64,000 bases of DNA from positions 124,001 through 188,000 of the forward strand of contig DATLOZ010000022.1 in NCBI GenBank assembly GCA_035535995.1, read 5' to 3'. The translations under genes were made by a program, and so were the position numbers. The notes under the pieces were generated by a model. It was not told the DNA's origin and ran no database searches. It saw only the letters and a program-made list of their open reading frames with translations. Positions 8,988 through 16,958 of the stretch are shown here, piece by piece (positions within the stretch are counted from its first letter, which is position 1; each line of letters begins with the position of its first letter). The DNA comes from JANYCO01 sp035535995 (lineage in GTDB: Bacteria > Bacteroidota > Bacteroidia > Cytophagales > Cytophagaceae).

Positions 8988-9338
8988 TTTGTCCCCTCCT
9001 TCTTTTTGACTTATGTTTTGTGAGTATCTCGAAGTATGATAGAAAAAGAGACAAACTATTTTTTATAAAAACTGGAAATATTGCCCGAAAACGATTCGCT
9101 AAAAAGATCAAAAAGCAACGTGTTATATCGCTTTGAAAACTATGCAAAAAATTAAGGATCAGAATTTTGGAAACGAAAGGAGAAAGATGCTATCGCGCTT
9201 TTGAGAAGAGGTTTGTAATTTCTCTAAAAATATCTTTAATAATGAAGGATTGGACAAAAGTGATAGGGAATATAATTTTTATAAAATTAAAACCGTCATT
9301 CAGCCTACGGCGTCATTCCTCGCAATGACGGAATATTT
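8988..9338. other. Intergenic region, upstream of the surface-protein gene
   Basis: About 350 bases with only short overlapping open frames of unlikely composition. It must contain the promoter for the minus-strand surface protein, but I could not identify a clear TAnnTTTG/TTTG pair. A short family B palindrome occupies 9293-9331. Confidence 0.5.
9293..9331. repeat. Family B repeat copy 2 (short form)
   Basis: CCGTCATTC at the left end and CCTCGCAATGACGG at the right, the same outer arms as copy 1 with almost no interior. Confidence 0.75.
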
Positions 9339-10862
9339 TTATTCCTTTACTCTCCCATCCTCCAACACCAACATATGATCTACACAAGAAGGAATATCTT
9401 CTACATAATGTGATACATAGATCAATGTTTTATCCGAATACTTACAGAGTTCATCTACGATGTTTACAAAATGTTTGGTCTGTGCAGCATCCAGGCCCTG
9501 GCAGGGCTCGTCGAGAATAAGAAGTGGGGGATTCTTCACCAATGCGCGTGCCAGAAGCACCAGACGCTGCTGGCCTAGAGATAAACTTCCCAGCGGTTGT
9601 TTTTTAAAAGAAGAAATTTTTAGCAACTCCATCCATTCTTCTGCGTATCTATATTGAAGCGAAGCAAGCTCGTAAGACGAACCCACTTGCTCGTAAAAAC
9701 CGGAACATACCACTTCAAAACAAGTCACCGATGAAGAGGAGGAGAAACTATTGTCGCTTCCACCACCGGCCATAGACAAGGCTTCTGTGTAGTTGGTATT
9801 GCGTTGGAAAAAGATATGCAACTCAGGCGAGATCTGGCCGATCTTTGCTTTAATATCCCAAATACTTTCACCGGAACCTCTTTTCCTGTCAAACAAATAG
9901 AGCTCATTGCTATAGGCTTTCGGATTATCTGCAAGAATAAGACTAAGCAGTGTAGACTTACCAGAACCATTGTGTCCGCGCAACGCCCATCGTTCTCCCC
10001 TTTTTACTTTCCAGTTGATCTTATCGAGAATTAATTTATCTCCATACTGCACCGTCACGTCTTTCATTTCTACCACTACTGAAAATTTTTCTTCCGAAGG
10101 TGGTGTTAACTTTTTCAATAATTCCAGGTCAAGTGAAACGGGGATTTCAGCTCTTATTTGAGCTTTGAAATTTTTTCGTTCGCAGATTTCTCTCACGGCT
10201 CCATTCTCCAATGAAAGCACATGCGTGATCGTGGAAGGAATTTCTTCTTCCGTAGTGATCAGGAAAACGATCTTGCCTACTTGCTGCAGTGTGTTGATAA
10301 GATCATGCAGAATTTTTCTTGTTTCCGGGTCAAGACCAACAAATGGATTGTCAAGCACTATGAGTTGCGGCTCCTGCAGCAGGGCTTGTGCCAGTTGTAC
10401 TCGTTTGCCTTCTCCATTGGAAAGTTCGATCAGTCTCTTTTCCAATAATGGTGTGATCTTCAAAAGCACTGAAACATCCGCAAGCTTTCGCTGAAAGGCA
10501 GGATCGTCAACAGGGTGTTTTCTTTCAAGCGCTTCTCTTACAAGCGGAAAGTCGGTTCCGTAATTGCTGTCGAAGCGCTGCTGGTAATACGAACGGGCAG
10601 AAGATAAATAACGAAAATCGTGCTGCTGGCTTACGAAGATGCGTTTATAAAAATCGGGAAGAAAAAAATGAAGTTGTTCTGATGGCGCTGTATATTGACC
10701 GGCAATTAATTTCCCCAACACTGTCTTCCCGCTTCCCGAAGGGCCTGTAAGCGCCCAGGTTTCCCCTGCTTTAACTTCCCATGAAATATTTTTAAGCAAC
10801 GCCCTTCCCTCCTGCCGGATTGATAAGTCTTGCAGTTGCATGACTGTTGTTCCTTTTTCCAT
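9339..10862 (-). CDS. ABC transporter ATP-binding protein with two fused ATPase domains (ModF-like)
   Basis: 507 residues with two ABC ATPase domains in tandem. Domain 1 shows Walker A GPSGSGKT (about 39-46), signature LSNGEGKRVQLAQ, Walker B LIVLDNP. Domain 2 shows Walker A GHNGSGKS (about 294-301), signature LSLGQQRLVLLAR and Walker B LLILDEP. There is no membrane segment and no permease gene nearby. The arrangement resembles the E. coli ModF/PhrA type rather than ABC-F translation factors, because the long linker and tower typical of ABC-F are absent. Its role is uncertain; in E. coli the homologue lies beside molybdate transport genes, which are not seen here. Confidence 0.82.
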   Translation of the reverse strand: MEKGTTVMQLQDLSIRQEGRALLKNISWEVKAGETWALTGPSGSGKTVLGKLIAGQYTAPSEQLHFFLPDFYKRIFVSQQHDFRYLSSARSYYQQRFDSNYGTDFPLVREALERKHPVDDPAFQRKLADVSVLLKITPLLEKRLIELSNGEGKRVQLAQALLQEPQLIVLDNPFVGLDPETRKILHDLINTLQQVGKIVFLITTEEEIPSTITHVLSLENGAVREICERKNFKAQIRAEIPVSLDLELLKKLTPPSEEKFSVVVEMKDVTVQYGDKLILDKINWKVKRGERWALRGHNGSGKSTLLSLILADNPKAYSNELYLFDRKRGSGESIWDIKAKIGQISPELHIFFQRNTNYTEALSMAGGGSDNSFSSSSSVTCFEVVCSGFYEQVGSSYELASLQYRYAEEWMELLKISSFKKQPLGSLSLGQQRLVLLARALVKNPPLLILDEPCQGLDAAQTKHFVNIVDELCKYSDKTLIYVSHYVEDIPSCVDHMLVLEDGRVKE

Positions 10863-10891
10863 ATTTAATAATTGGATATCAAATGATCAAG

Positions 10892-11020
10892 TCGTCATTG
10901 CGAGCCTGCGAAGCAATCTGTTGACTACGCAGCCCGAGCCCGCTTGAAATGCACATCCGTGCTCCGTAGCCAACGGGTTGCTTCGTCAACGTTGCTTCGC
11001 AACATTCCTCGCAATGACGT
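10892..11020. repeat. Family B repeat copy 3 (129 bp)
   Basis: Outer arms CGTCATTGCGAG / CTCGCAATGACG with internal GAAGCAATCTGTT and GGGTTGCTTCG segments. It lies upstream of the ABC gene and downstream of the siroheme gene. Confidence 0.9.
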
Positions 11021-11071
11021 TTCAATTTATCTTAGTCCTCTTTCTATTGGTGGCGCAAGCATTATACGTTT

Positions 11072-11674
11072 TTACTCTTCCTTCTCCTTCATCACCGAAG
11101 TGATCTCATCAAGTTTTTTTACTTTGTATTCAAAATCGCCTTTCAGTTTTTCCCTGATCTTCGTAAGATTATCCAGAACGGCGTCAATGCCTTCAGGTAG
11201 TATGGCTTCGAGCATTTCTCTCATGCGCTTCGCGAAAGTGGGAGATTTTCCATTGGTGGAAATTGCGATCTTAAGATCTCCTTTTTTTACTACCGAGCAC
11301 ATATAAAAATCACAGCTCTCGGGTGTATCGGCTACGTTGCAAAGGATCTTTCTTGCTTTTGCCTCCTGCTGTACTTGTGCATTTAAATCGTGCAGACTGG
11401 TAGCGGCAATGACAAGATCTTTGTTTTCGAGGTCGGATGTTTCATAGGTTTTTTGTTGCAATACAAGAGCTGGAAATTGCGCGGCCAGCGTTTTGATCTC
11501 TTCACGGATCTCAGGCGCTACAAGCGTTACACGCGCATTGCCGCTGTTTCGGAAAATAGCTTCTACCTTTTCCAGGCCTACCGCACCTCCGCCTACTATG
11601 AGTAGCTGCAGTTTGTCTAGCCTAAAAAAAACAGGGAATAATAAATTTCCTTCTGATCTTGTTTCGTTTTCCAT
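11072..11674 (-). CDS. Precorrin-2 dehydrogenase / sirohydrochlorin ferrochelatase (CysG N-domain, Met8 type)
   Basis: A 200-residue protein starting with LLFPVFFRLDKLQLLIVGGGAVGLEK, a Rossmann NAD-binding fold with GGGAVG. The conserved ISTNGKSPTFAKRMRE block (about residues 125-140) is the family's dimerisation and active-site signature. It oxidises precorrin-2 to sirohydrochlorin and inserts iron to make siroheme, the cofactor of sulfite and nitrite reductases. That fits the cysH gene at the far end of the window. The start ATG overlaps the stop of the upstream gene by one base (TAATG), so the two are translationally coupled. The uroporphyrinogen methyltransferase partner is not here. Confidence 0.88.
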   Translation of the reverse strand: MENETRSEGNLLFPVFFRLDKLQLLIVGGGAVGLEKVEAIFRNSGNARVTLVAPEIREEIKTLAAQFPALVLQQKTYETSDLENKDLVIAATSLHDLNAQVQQEAKARKILCNVADTPESCDFYMCSVVKKGDLKIAISTNGKSPTFAKRMREMLEAILPEGIDAVLDNLTKIREKLKGDFEYKVKKLDEITSVMKEKEE

Positions 11675-12510
11675 TAGAGCTCTACCAGCGCCAGACTGGT
11701 TTTATCTTTTATATAAATAAGTTTTTTACCACAGATAAAAAAAGACGACATTCCGATTCCTTCACCTTCTGATAATTGTTCATTCAGAACCAATTCTCCT
11801 TCTTCATCAAGCGCCCACAAAATATTTTTCCATTTCTTTCCTTCCTGCACATAGAACGCAATCAGCACATAGGATTGATATTCGAGGTACTCAATAGGCC
11901 CGGAAGGCTTGACATCGTTTTGTTGCAGAAAACCAACGATGGTTTTATAATGCGCATTGTCTTCGTCGTATAACAATGGGAAGAGCATAGAAGTTTCTCT
12001 TGCACTGTCTACAGGAACTGACTCTTCAGCGATGGTTTTCATTTTTCCATTCTCAGGGTCCGCGCTATAAAAAACGGTTTTCCCATCCTCTATTGTTGTC
12101 AGTAATAGTGTATTTTCTGCGAAAGCATAAAATAATTTCTCCTCTTCTTTCCAGCAAAGTTTTCCGGTGTGCAAGTCTGAAACATAGACTCCCATTGGCT
12201 CCGGTGTTTGAAGCTCTTTATACCCTTGAAAAACAATCTTGCCTTGTCCAACTGCTTTCAATCCTATCCACCAAGACTTGGCAGCCGGAATTTCTTTCAC
12301 CAGAAATTTTTCTTTCTCTAAAGAAAGCACTGAAAATAAAGTCTTTCTTTTCTCTCCATCACGCGATTCGATCACCAGGTATTGACAAGATTCATCCGGT
12401 AAAACTTTCCAGAGAATTCCCCCCGGCGTATGATAGGTGATGGCTGTTTTTTTCAAATTTTTTTTTGATGTATATTCGAACGTAAATTTAACAAAATTGC
12501 TTGTAGTCAT
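11674..12510 (-). CDS. Uncharacterised protein, possibly DUF4905
   Basis: From the ATG at 12510 the product has 278 residues (MTTSNFVKF...). A TTG 36 bases upstream would extend it but is a weaker choice. It shows no signal peptide or membrane segment. The sequence alternates short beta-strand-like stretches with Trp/Gly positions (SWWIGLKAVGQGKIVFQGY, VYVSDLHTGKLCWKEEE), suggesting a beta-propeller or all-beta fold. It resembles my memory of Bacteroidota DUF4905 proteins, but I cannot confirm this. Its TAA stop overlaps the ATG of the siroheme gene, so a role linked to siroheme or to sulfite/nitrite reduction is possible, by association only. Confidence 0.6.
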   Translation of the reverse strand: MTTSNFVKFTFEYTSKKNLKKTAITYHTPGGILWKVLPDESCQYLVIESRDGEKRKTLFSVLSLEKEKFLVKEIPAAKSWWIGLKAVGQGKIVFQGYKELQTPEPMGVYVSDLHTGKLCWKEEEKLFYAFAENTLLLTTIEDGKTVFYSADPENGKMKTIAEESVPVDSARETSMLFPLLYDEDNAHYKTIVGFLQQNDVKPSGPIEYLEYQSYVLIAFYVQEGKKWKNILWALDEEGELVLNEQLSEGEGIGMSSFFICGKKLIYIKDKTSLALVEL

Positions 12511-12614
12511 TTGATTAAAATCCAAAAAACAACTGCCTGATTCCAAAGAATTCTATTTTGAATTTATTTTATCGGAATTTGGCAGTTAATGATCGCTAAT
12601 TAAACTAATAAAAA

Positions 12615-13349
12615 ATGAAAATACTTGGCATTATTCCAGCACGCTTCGCTTCCACCCGTTTTCCTGAAAAAGCATTGGTCGATATCGGCGGAAAATCAAT
12701 GGTGCAGCGCGTGTACGAGCAGGCCTCCAAAGCTTCTGCACTTTCCAAAGTAGTAGTGGCTACCGATCATGATAAAATTTTTAACCATGTAAAAAGTTTC
12801 CAGGGAAATGTAGTAATGACTTCCGAACACCACCAAAGCGGCACCGATCGCTGTATGGAAGTACTTCAAAAAGAAGCAGGGCAGTATGATTTCATCCTCA
12901 ACATCCAGGGCGACGAGCCTTTTATTCAACCAGAGCAGATCAATCTCCTGGCAAGTGTGCTGACAGCGGAAACCGAACTCGCTACTCTTGCAAAAAAAAT
13001 AACCGACGAAGAAACACTTTTCAATCCGAATACTCCCAAACTGATTTGGAATGAAAAAAAAGAAGCCATTTATTTCAGTCGTCAAACGATTCCTTTCTTA
13101 AGAGGAATTCCAAAAGAAGAATGGCTTGCAAAACACAGTTTCTACAAGCATATCGGTATCTACGCTTATCGCCAGGATGTGCTGAAAAAGATCACACAAC
13201 TAGAAATTTCTTCCCTCGAAAAAGCCGAAGCGCTTGAGCAACTGCGCTGGCTGGAAAACGGTTATAAGATCAAAGTAGCGGTAACAGAGTTGGAAACAGT
13301 AGGAATTGATACACCGGAGGATTTGAAGAAGATTGCGCATCTTTTGTAA
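12615..13349 (+). CDS. kdsB: 3-deoxy-manno-octulosonate cytidylyltransferase (CMP-KDO synthetase)
   Basis: A 244-residue protein of the expected length. The N-terminal IPARFASTRFPEKAL holds the nucleotide-binding loop, and FILNIQGDEPFI (about residues 94-105) carries the Mg-binding Asp. The enzyme activates KDO with CTP for lipid A-core assembly, marking the organism as a lipopolysaccharide producer. It is transcribed alone. A hairpin at 13352-13400 (arms near TATAACTT and AAGTTATA) follows the stop, and the GIY-YIG element is inserted just beyond it. Confidence 0.96.
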   Translation: MKILGIIPARFASTRFPEKALVDIGGKSMVQRVYEQASKASALSKVVVATDHDKIFNHVKSFQGNVVMTSEHHQSGTDRCMEVLQKEAGQYDFILNIQGDEPFIQPEQINLLASVLTAETELATLAKKITDEETLFNPNTPKLIWNEKKEAIYFSRQTIPFLRGIPKEEWLAKHSFYKHIGIYAYRQDVLKKITQLEISSLEKAEALEQLRWLENGYKIKVAVTELETVGIDTPEDLKKIAHLL

Positions 13350-13427
13350 TATATAACTTCCTGGCTGGAATGCCGTCAAGGTGGAAGCAAGAAAGTTATA
13401 CATACTGATTAAATGAATGACATAAAT

Positions 13428-13849
13428 AAACTGTGCCATTCAGGAGGAACCTTGTGCAGATTCTGCACCATTTTTATAGTACACTTTTTTTATTTTTATG
13501 TCACACAATTATTTCGTTTACATTACTACCAATCCTTCCAAAACTACCCTCTATACAGGCGTCACTAACGATCTCTTTACAAGAATGTCTCAGCATAGGG
13601 AAAATAAAGGGAACCCAGAAACTTTTGCAGGAAAGTATCATTGTCATAAACTTGTTTACTATGAGCAGTTTTCTGATATCAATTATGCGATCGAACGCGA
13701 AAAAGAAATCAAAGATTATAGCAGAGAAAAAAAGGAAGCATTGATTAATTCAATCAACCCTCGTTGGAACCGGTTGGTTGTGTGAAATTATTGTTTATTA
13801 ATACAGTAGTGCAGAATCTGCACAAGGTTCCTCCTGAATGACACAGTTT
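13428..13849 (+). mobile_element. 422-bp GIY-YIG cassette with 41-bp terminal inverted repeats
   Basis: The left arm 13428-13468 starts AAACTGTGCCATTCAGGAGG and ends GTGCAGATTCTGCAC. The right arm 13809-13849 is its reverse complement with one mismatch (40/41). Each arm's inner end is itself a small palindrome (GTGCAGA-T-TCTGCAC). The only gene inside is the 95-residue GIY-YIG protein. I found no convincing target-site duplication. The structure looks like a minimal mobile or mobilisable element, with mobility inferred. Confidence 0.8.
13498..13785 (+). CDS. Small GIY-YIG nuclease-family protein
   Basis: A 95-residue stand-alone GIY-YIG domain. The two motif strands appear as YFVYITT and LYTGVTNDL (about residues 5-25), followed by the catalytic Arg in FTRMSQHR and by the Glu-rich helix NYAIEREKEIKDYSREKK. 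The C-terminal INPRWNRL is the usual ending of this small subfamily (UPF0213/YhbQ-like). GIY-YIG domains nick or cut DNA with a single metal ion. The gene is centred between perfect-looking terminal inverted repeats, suggesting that it acts on those repeats. The start is the ATG at 13498, 29 bases after the left repeat. Confidence 0.9.
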   Translation: MSHNYFVYITTNPSKTTLYTGVTNDLFTRMSQHRENKGNPETFAGKYHCHKLVYYEQFSDINYAIEREKEIKDYSREKKEALINSINPRWNRLVV

Positions 13850-13892
13850 TCATGTTTTTTAGTCGATCAACGTCAATCACAGTTCTGACAGA

Positions 13893-15737
13893 CTACTTAT
13901 TCAGGTAATTCCGATACGTGATCTGCTGGATCGCTCTTCCTTGTTGAAGCATATCGTCACTAACGGAATCTTCCTGCGCGATTATTTTTTTAGAAATATT
14001 ATCGTACAATAAATAACCCTGAGGTTTTACCAGGCCGAAACCATCGTTGAACGCATAATAGGCGGACTCCTTATAACGCGGAGAAAAAATATTTCTGCTA
14101 AATACAAAAGCACTGTCTTGCTTACCAAACTGTGCTTCCAGCGTGGCCGCCAGGTCGGTTTGGGAAGCGATAAAAGAAATAATGGTATCTTTTTTAGCCA
14201 ATGCTCCTCCAAGCCAAAGCATAGGAATTTTAAACTCAGTGCGTGCGTGTGTAGCATAATCATTTCCCGGCAACACATGCCCATGATCGGCAATGACTAC
14301 GATCAACGTATTGTTCCACCAGGAAGATCTTTTTGCTTCGCGAATAAAATCTCCCAGGCATTTGTCGGTGTAGTGAAGCGAGTTTAAAAATAAAATAGCT
14401 TTTTCATTTCCCTTAAACGTAGGAGCCATCGGGGTTTCAAATGGTTCATGACTGCTCAGTGTGAAGATCATGGAGAAGAATGGTTGCTTCATTGTATCTA
14501 GTTCCGTATTCAATCTGCGAAACACTACTTCGTCATGCGCGCCCCATTTGGAGTTCATGTCTTTTTTTTCAAAATCCAGAATACTTACCGTGCGAACAAA
14601 TTTATTTTGAACCAGGTACGAATTCATATTCGCAAAAGCCAACTCGCCGCCATAATAGAAGGCACTATTGTATCCTTCTTTTGCAAAATCTTTTACCATT
14701 GAAGGAAGCTTCATGCTTTTATTCGGATTCATAATGATCGAATTGGCAGGCAAAGCCGGATAACCACTGAGAACCGCTACTATTCCTTTATCACTACGAT
14801 CGCCACTGGCATATACGTTTTGAAAGAAGACACCTTCTTTTTTCAATTGCTGAAACTCGGGTGTCACCGAATCTATATCAGCCTTGGCGGTGAAGCTTTC
14901 CCAGAGAATGATCAGTACATTGTTTTTCTGATTTTTAAGTAATGAGACCGTTGTGTTTTTATCTTCCGGATATAGATCGTTGATCACATCTGCAGCATGG
15001 GTATAGTCGGTGTATTCGTAGGGATTAGTATCTACATACGATTTCTCCAGTAAAGAATGAATAAAGGTCCATGGTAAGTTGACCGCTGTTTGGTTGGACA
15101 AGTTACTCGAAGAAAAATAAACCGAACTCTCATTCATCGGGATCTGCTGCCAGCCGCCGCGAATGGGCAGGATCAATACGGCGATGATCAATACCGAGGT
15201 AGAAAAAGCGATCAGGGAAGAATATTTTCCCGAAGGCCTTGCTTCAATGGTTTCCTCGAAGCGAATAATTTTTTTATAAAAATAAATACTTCCTGCAATA
15301 AGTGCGATCAAGAGAGGAATCAAAAGATACCAGGGCGAAGAAAGCGAAGAGGCAAGCATTTCTCCCGGTGTATTGAGGTACTTCAGCGGAGTGCCATCCA
15401 GACGATAGCCCCAGAAGGAAAAGAGCTCCATGTCTACCACCGCCAGGAAAGACATAACAATGAGTAGCGTATAGGTATACCAGCGTATGATATAATCCAG
15501 CTTTTTGAAAGTGATCTTAAAAACAGAAAGCGAAATGACCAGAAAAGGCAAGACCGAAAAATAGGAAGCCATGGAAAGATCCATACGGAAGCCATATAGA
15601 AAGGTCAATAGAATATCGGTAAGTTTTTCGTCGGAAAAAGGACGGACGTGATAAACAATGAAAAGGAAACGGATGAGAATAAAATAACACAACCAGAAAA
15701 CCAGGTAACGAAAAAAGAAATTACTATTTTTTTTCAT
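13893..15737 (-). CDS. LTA synthase-like membrane sulfatase (alkaline phosphatase superfamily phosphotransferase)
   Basis: 614 residues. The N-terminal ~190 residues contain about five transmembrane helices, followed by a periplasmic sulfatase-type domain from about 265. The metal-site block NVLIILWESFTA carries the first Glu, SDKGIVAVLSGYPALP holds the region of the nucleophilic Thr/Ser, and VVIADHGH and THARTEFKIPMLW are the C-terminal metal ligands. The family includes LtaS and OpgB-like phosphoglycerol transferases. In a Gram-negative it more probably modifies LPS, glucans or another envelope glycan than makes teichoic acid. No neighbouring pathway genes fix the substrate. Confidence 0.88.
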   Translation of the reverse strand: MKKNSNFFFRYLVFWLCYFILIRFLFIVYHVRPFSDEKLTDILLTFLYGFRMDLSMASYFSVLPFLVISLSVFKITFKKLDYIIRWYTYTLLIVMSFLAVVDMELFSFWGYRLDGTPLKYLNTPGEMLASSLSSPWYLLIPLLIALIAGSIYFYKKIIRFEETIEARPSGKYSSLIAFSTSVLIIAVLILPIRGGWQQIPMNESSVYFSSSNLSNQTAVNLPWTFIHSLLEKSYVDTNPYEYTDYTHAADVINDLYPEDKNTTVSLLKNQKNNVLIILWESFTAKADIDSVTPEFQQLKKEGVFFQNVYASGDRSDKGIVAVLSGYPALPANSIIMNPNKSMKLPSMVKDFAKEGYNSAFYYGGELAFANMNSYLVQNKFVRTVSILDFEKKDMNSKWGAHDEVVFRRLNTELDTMKQPFFSMIFTLSSHEPFETPMAPTFKGNEKAILFLNSLHYTDKCLGDFIREAKRSSWWNNTLIVVIADHGHVLPGNDYATHARTEFKIPMLWLGGALAKKDTIISFIASQTDLAATLEAQFGKQDSAFVFSRNIFSPRYKESAYYAFNDGFGLVKPQGYLLYDNISKKIIAQEDSVSDDMLQQGRAIQQITYRNYLNK

Positions 15738-15787
15738 CAGTATACGTAACGAACGTATACAAATGTAGAAAAATATCAGAATTTTTG

Positions 15788-15856
15788 AAAATTATGAATT
15801 ATGAGTTATGAATGTTGAGTGAAAAGCTCATTCATAACTCATAATTCATAACTTAT
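15788..15856. repeat. Family A palindrome copy 2
   Basis: Nearly the reverse complement of copy 1 including the loop (GAGTGAAAAGCTC against GAGGTTTTCACTC), so it is a recent copy in the opposite orientation. Confidence 0.9.
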
Positions 15857-15861
15857 CTTAA

Positions 15862-16938
15862 TTAATTTACAAACACAAACCCGTTTGGCCCCACGCCTAC
15901 CTGCGTGGAGTCGATCAAGTTGCCATTGCTATTATAGCGGATCATATATTGGTTAGAGGAAAATCCGTAAGAGCCTACATAAACATTTCCTGATACCGGA
16001 TCGACACCCAATCCGTAAAAATTTCTGTTGATAAGTGGAGTAGAAGATAAAGAGGTAGCAGTGATGCTTTGCTGATAAACGGCATTTTCATATCCATAAT
16101 AAAGTGTATTTCCGCTACCATTGATCGCAAGCCTGAATGGAGAGCCGTTTACATCTGAAAAAGCCAGGGTATTTTCTACCGTACCGTTTGCAGGGTTAAT
16201 TTTTACCAATGCACCAGGCGTGCTATTGGATGGAGTAACATAATCGGTATATCCAGCACAAAGTACCCAAAGTTTTCCGTTAGCATCTTTTACAATATTG
16301 CTTGGAGAAGACGTTACGGTAATTGAGCTTTCTACCAGATCGGTCGTAGTATTGATCACGGTCACTTTGTCTTCTCCCGAGATCGTTACATACATTTTGC
16401 CATCTACCAGTATCATTGCTTCCGGCAAGTAACCAAGAGGGATCGTGCTGGTGACGTTGTTATTGGTAAGATCGATTATAGAGATCCTTCCATTGCCTGC
16501 ATAGCTCACGTATTCGGTCACATAAGCTTTATTGCTGTTAACTGCCACCATATAACGTGGCAGTGCAAGGTTGCTGATCGTACCTGTTGAAAGAAGTGGA
16601 AAAGTATTCGTGATCTCGATCTTATTACTATTGTTTACTACAAAGTAAGCTTTATCATTTACCAGACACATCGACTGCAATACGTCTCCGATCGGACGAT
16701 TATTAGCACTTGAGAAAAGATCATTGTATACTTTATTAAAAGTTCGATCGTACAGACTTACGGAAGCATTACCTGAATTGAAGTTTCCTTCATTCAGGAT
16801 ATATACTTTTGATTTCAACGTCTGATCATCTACAACCGGAGTGGTATCTGTATCTTTCTTAGGTTTTTTACAGGCTTGCAGGCTGAGCATAGCCACCAGC
16901 AATACCAGTAATACATGGGTTGATCTTAACTTTTTCAT
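15862..16938 (-). CDS. BtuG-like surface lipoprotein with beta-propeller (B12 uptake)
   Basis: 358 residues with a lipoprotein signal peptide ending in LSLQAC, the Cys being the lipidation site. The body consists of YVTN/YncE-type propeller blades (for example KVYILNEGNFNSGNASVSLYD, NKAYVTEYVSYAGNGRISIIDL, GKMYVTISGEDKVTVINTTTDLV). It lies 20 bases downstream of the TonB-dependent receptor gene that is controlled by a cobalamin riboswitch. In Bacteroides, BtuG is a propeller lipoprotein capping BtuB and binding B12 at the cell surface. Position, lipobox and fold all fit that role. Binding itself is inferred; a generic YncE-like lipoprotein remains possible. Confidence 0.78.
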   Translation of the reverse strand: MKKLRSTHVLLVLLVAMLSLQACKKPKKDTDTTPVVDDQTLKSKVYILNEGNFNSGNASVSLYDRTFNKVYNDLFSSANNRPIGDVLQSMCLVNDKAYFVVNNSNKIEITNTFPLLSTGTISNLALPRYMVAVNSNKAYVTEYVSYAGNGRISIIDLTNNNVTSTIPLGYLPEAMILVDGKMYVTISGEDKVTVINTTTDLVESSITVTSSPSNIVKDANGKLWVLCAGYTDYVTPSNSTPGALVKINPANGTVENTLAFSDVNGSPFRLAINGSGNTLYYGYENAVYQQSITATSLSSTPLINRNFYGLGVDPVSGNVYVGSYGFSSNQYMIRYNSNGNLIDSTQVGVGPNGFVFVN

Positions 16939-16958
16939 AATCGAATTATTTATTTTAT

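Noticed and set aside
13433..13744. Alternative frame overlapping the GIY-YIG gene
   Set aside because: It runs through the left inverted repeat and overlaps a clear GIY-YIG domain in another frame.
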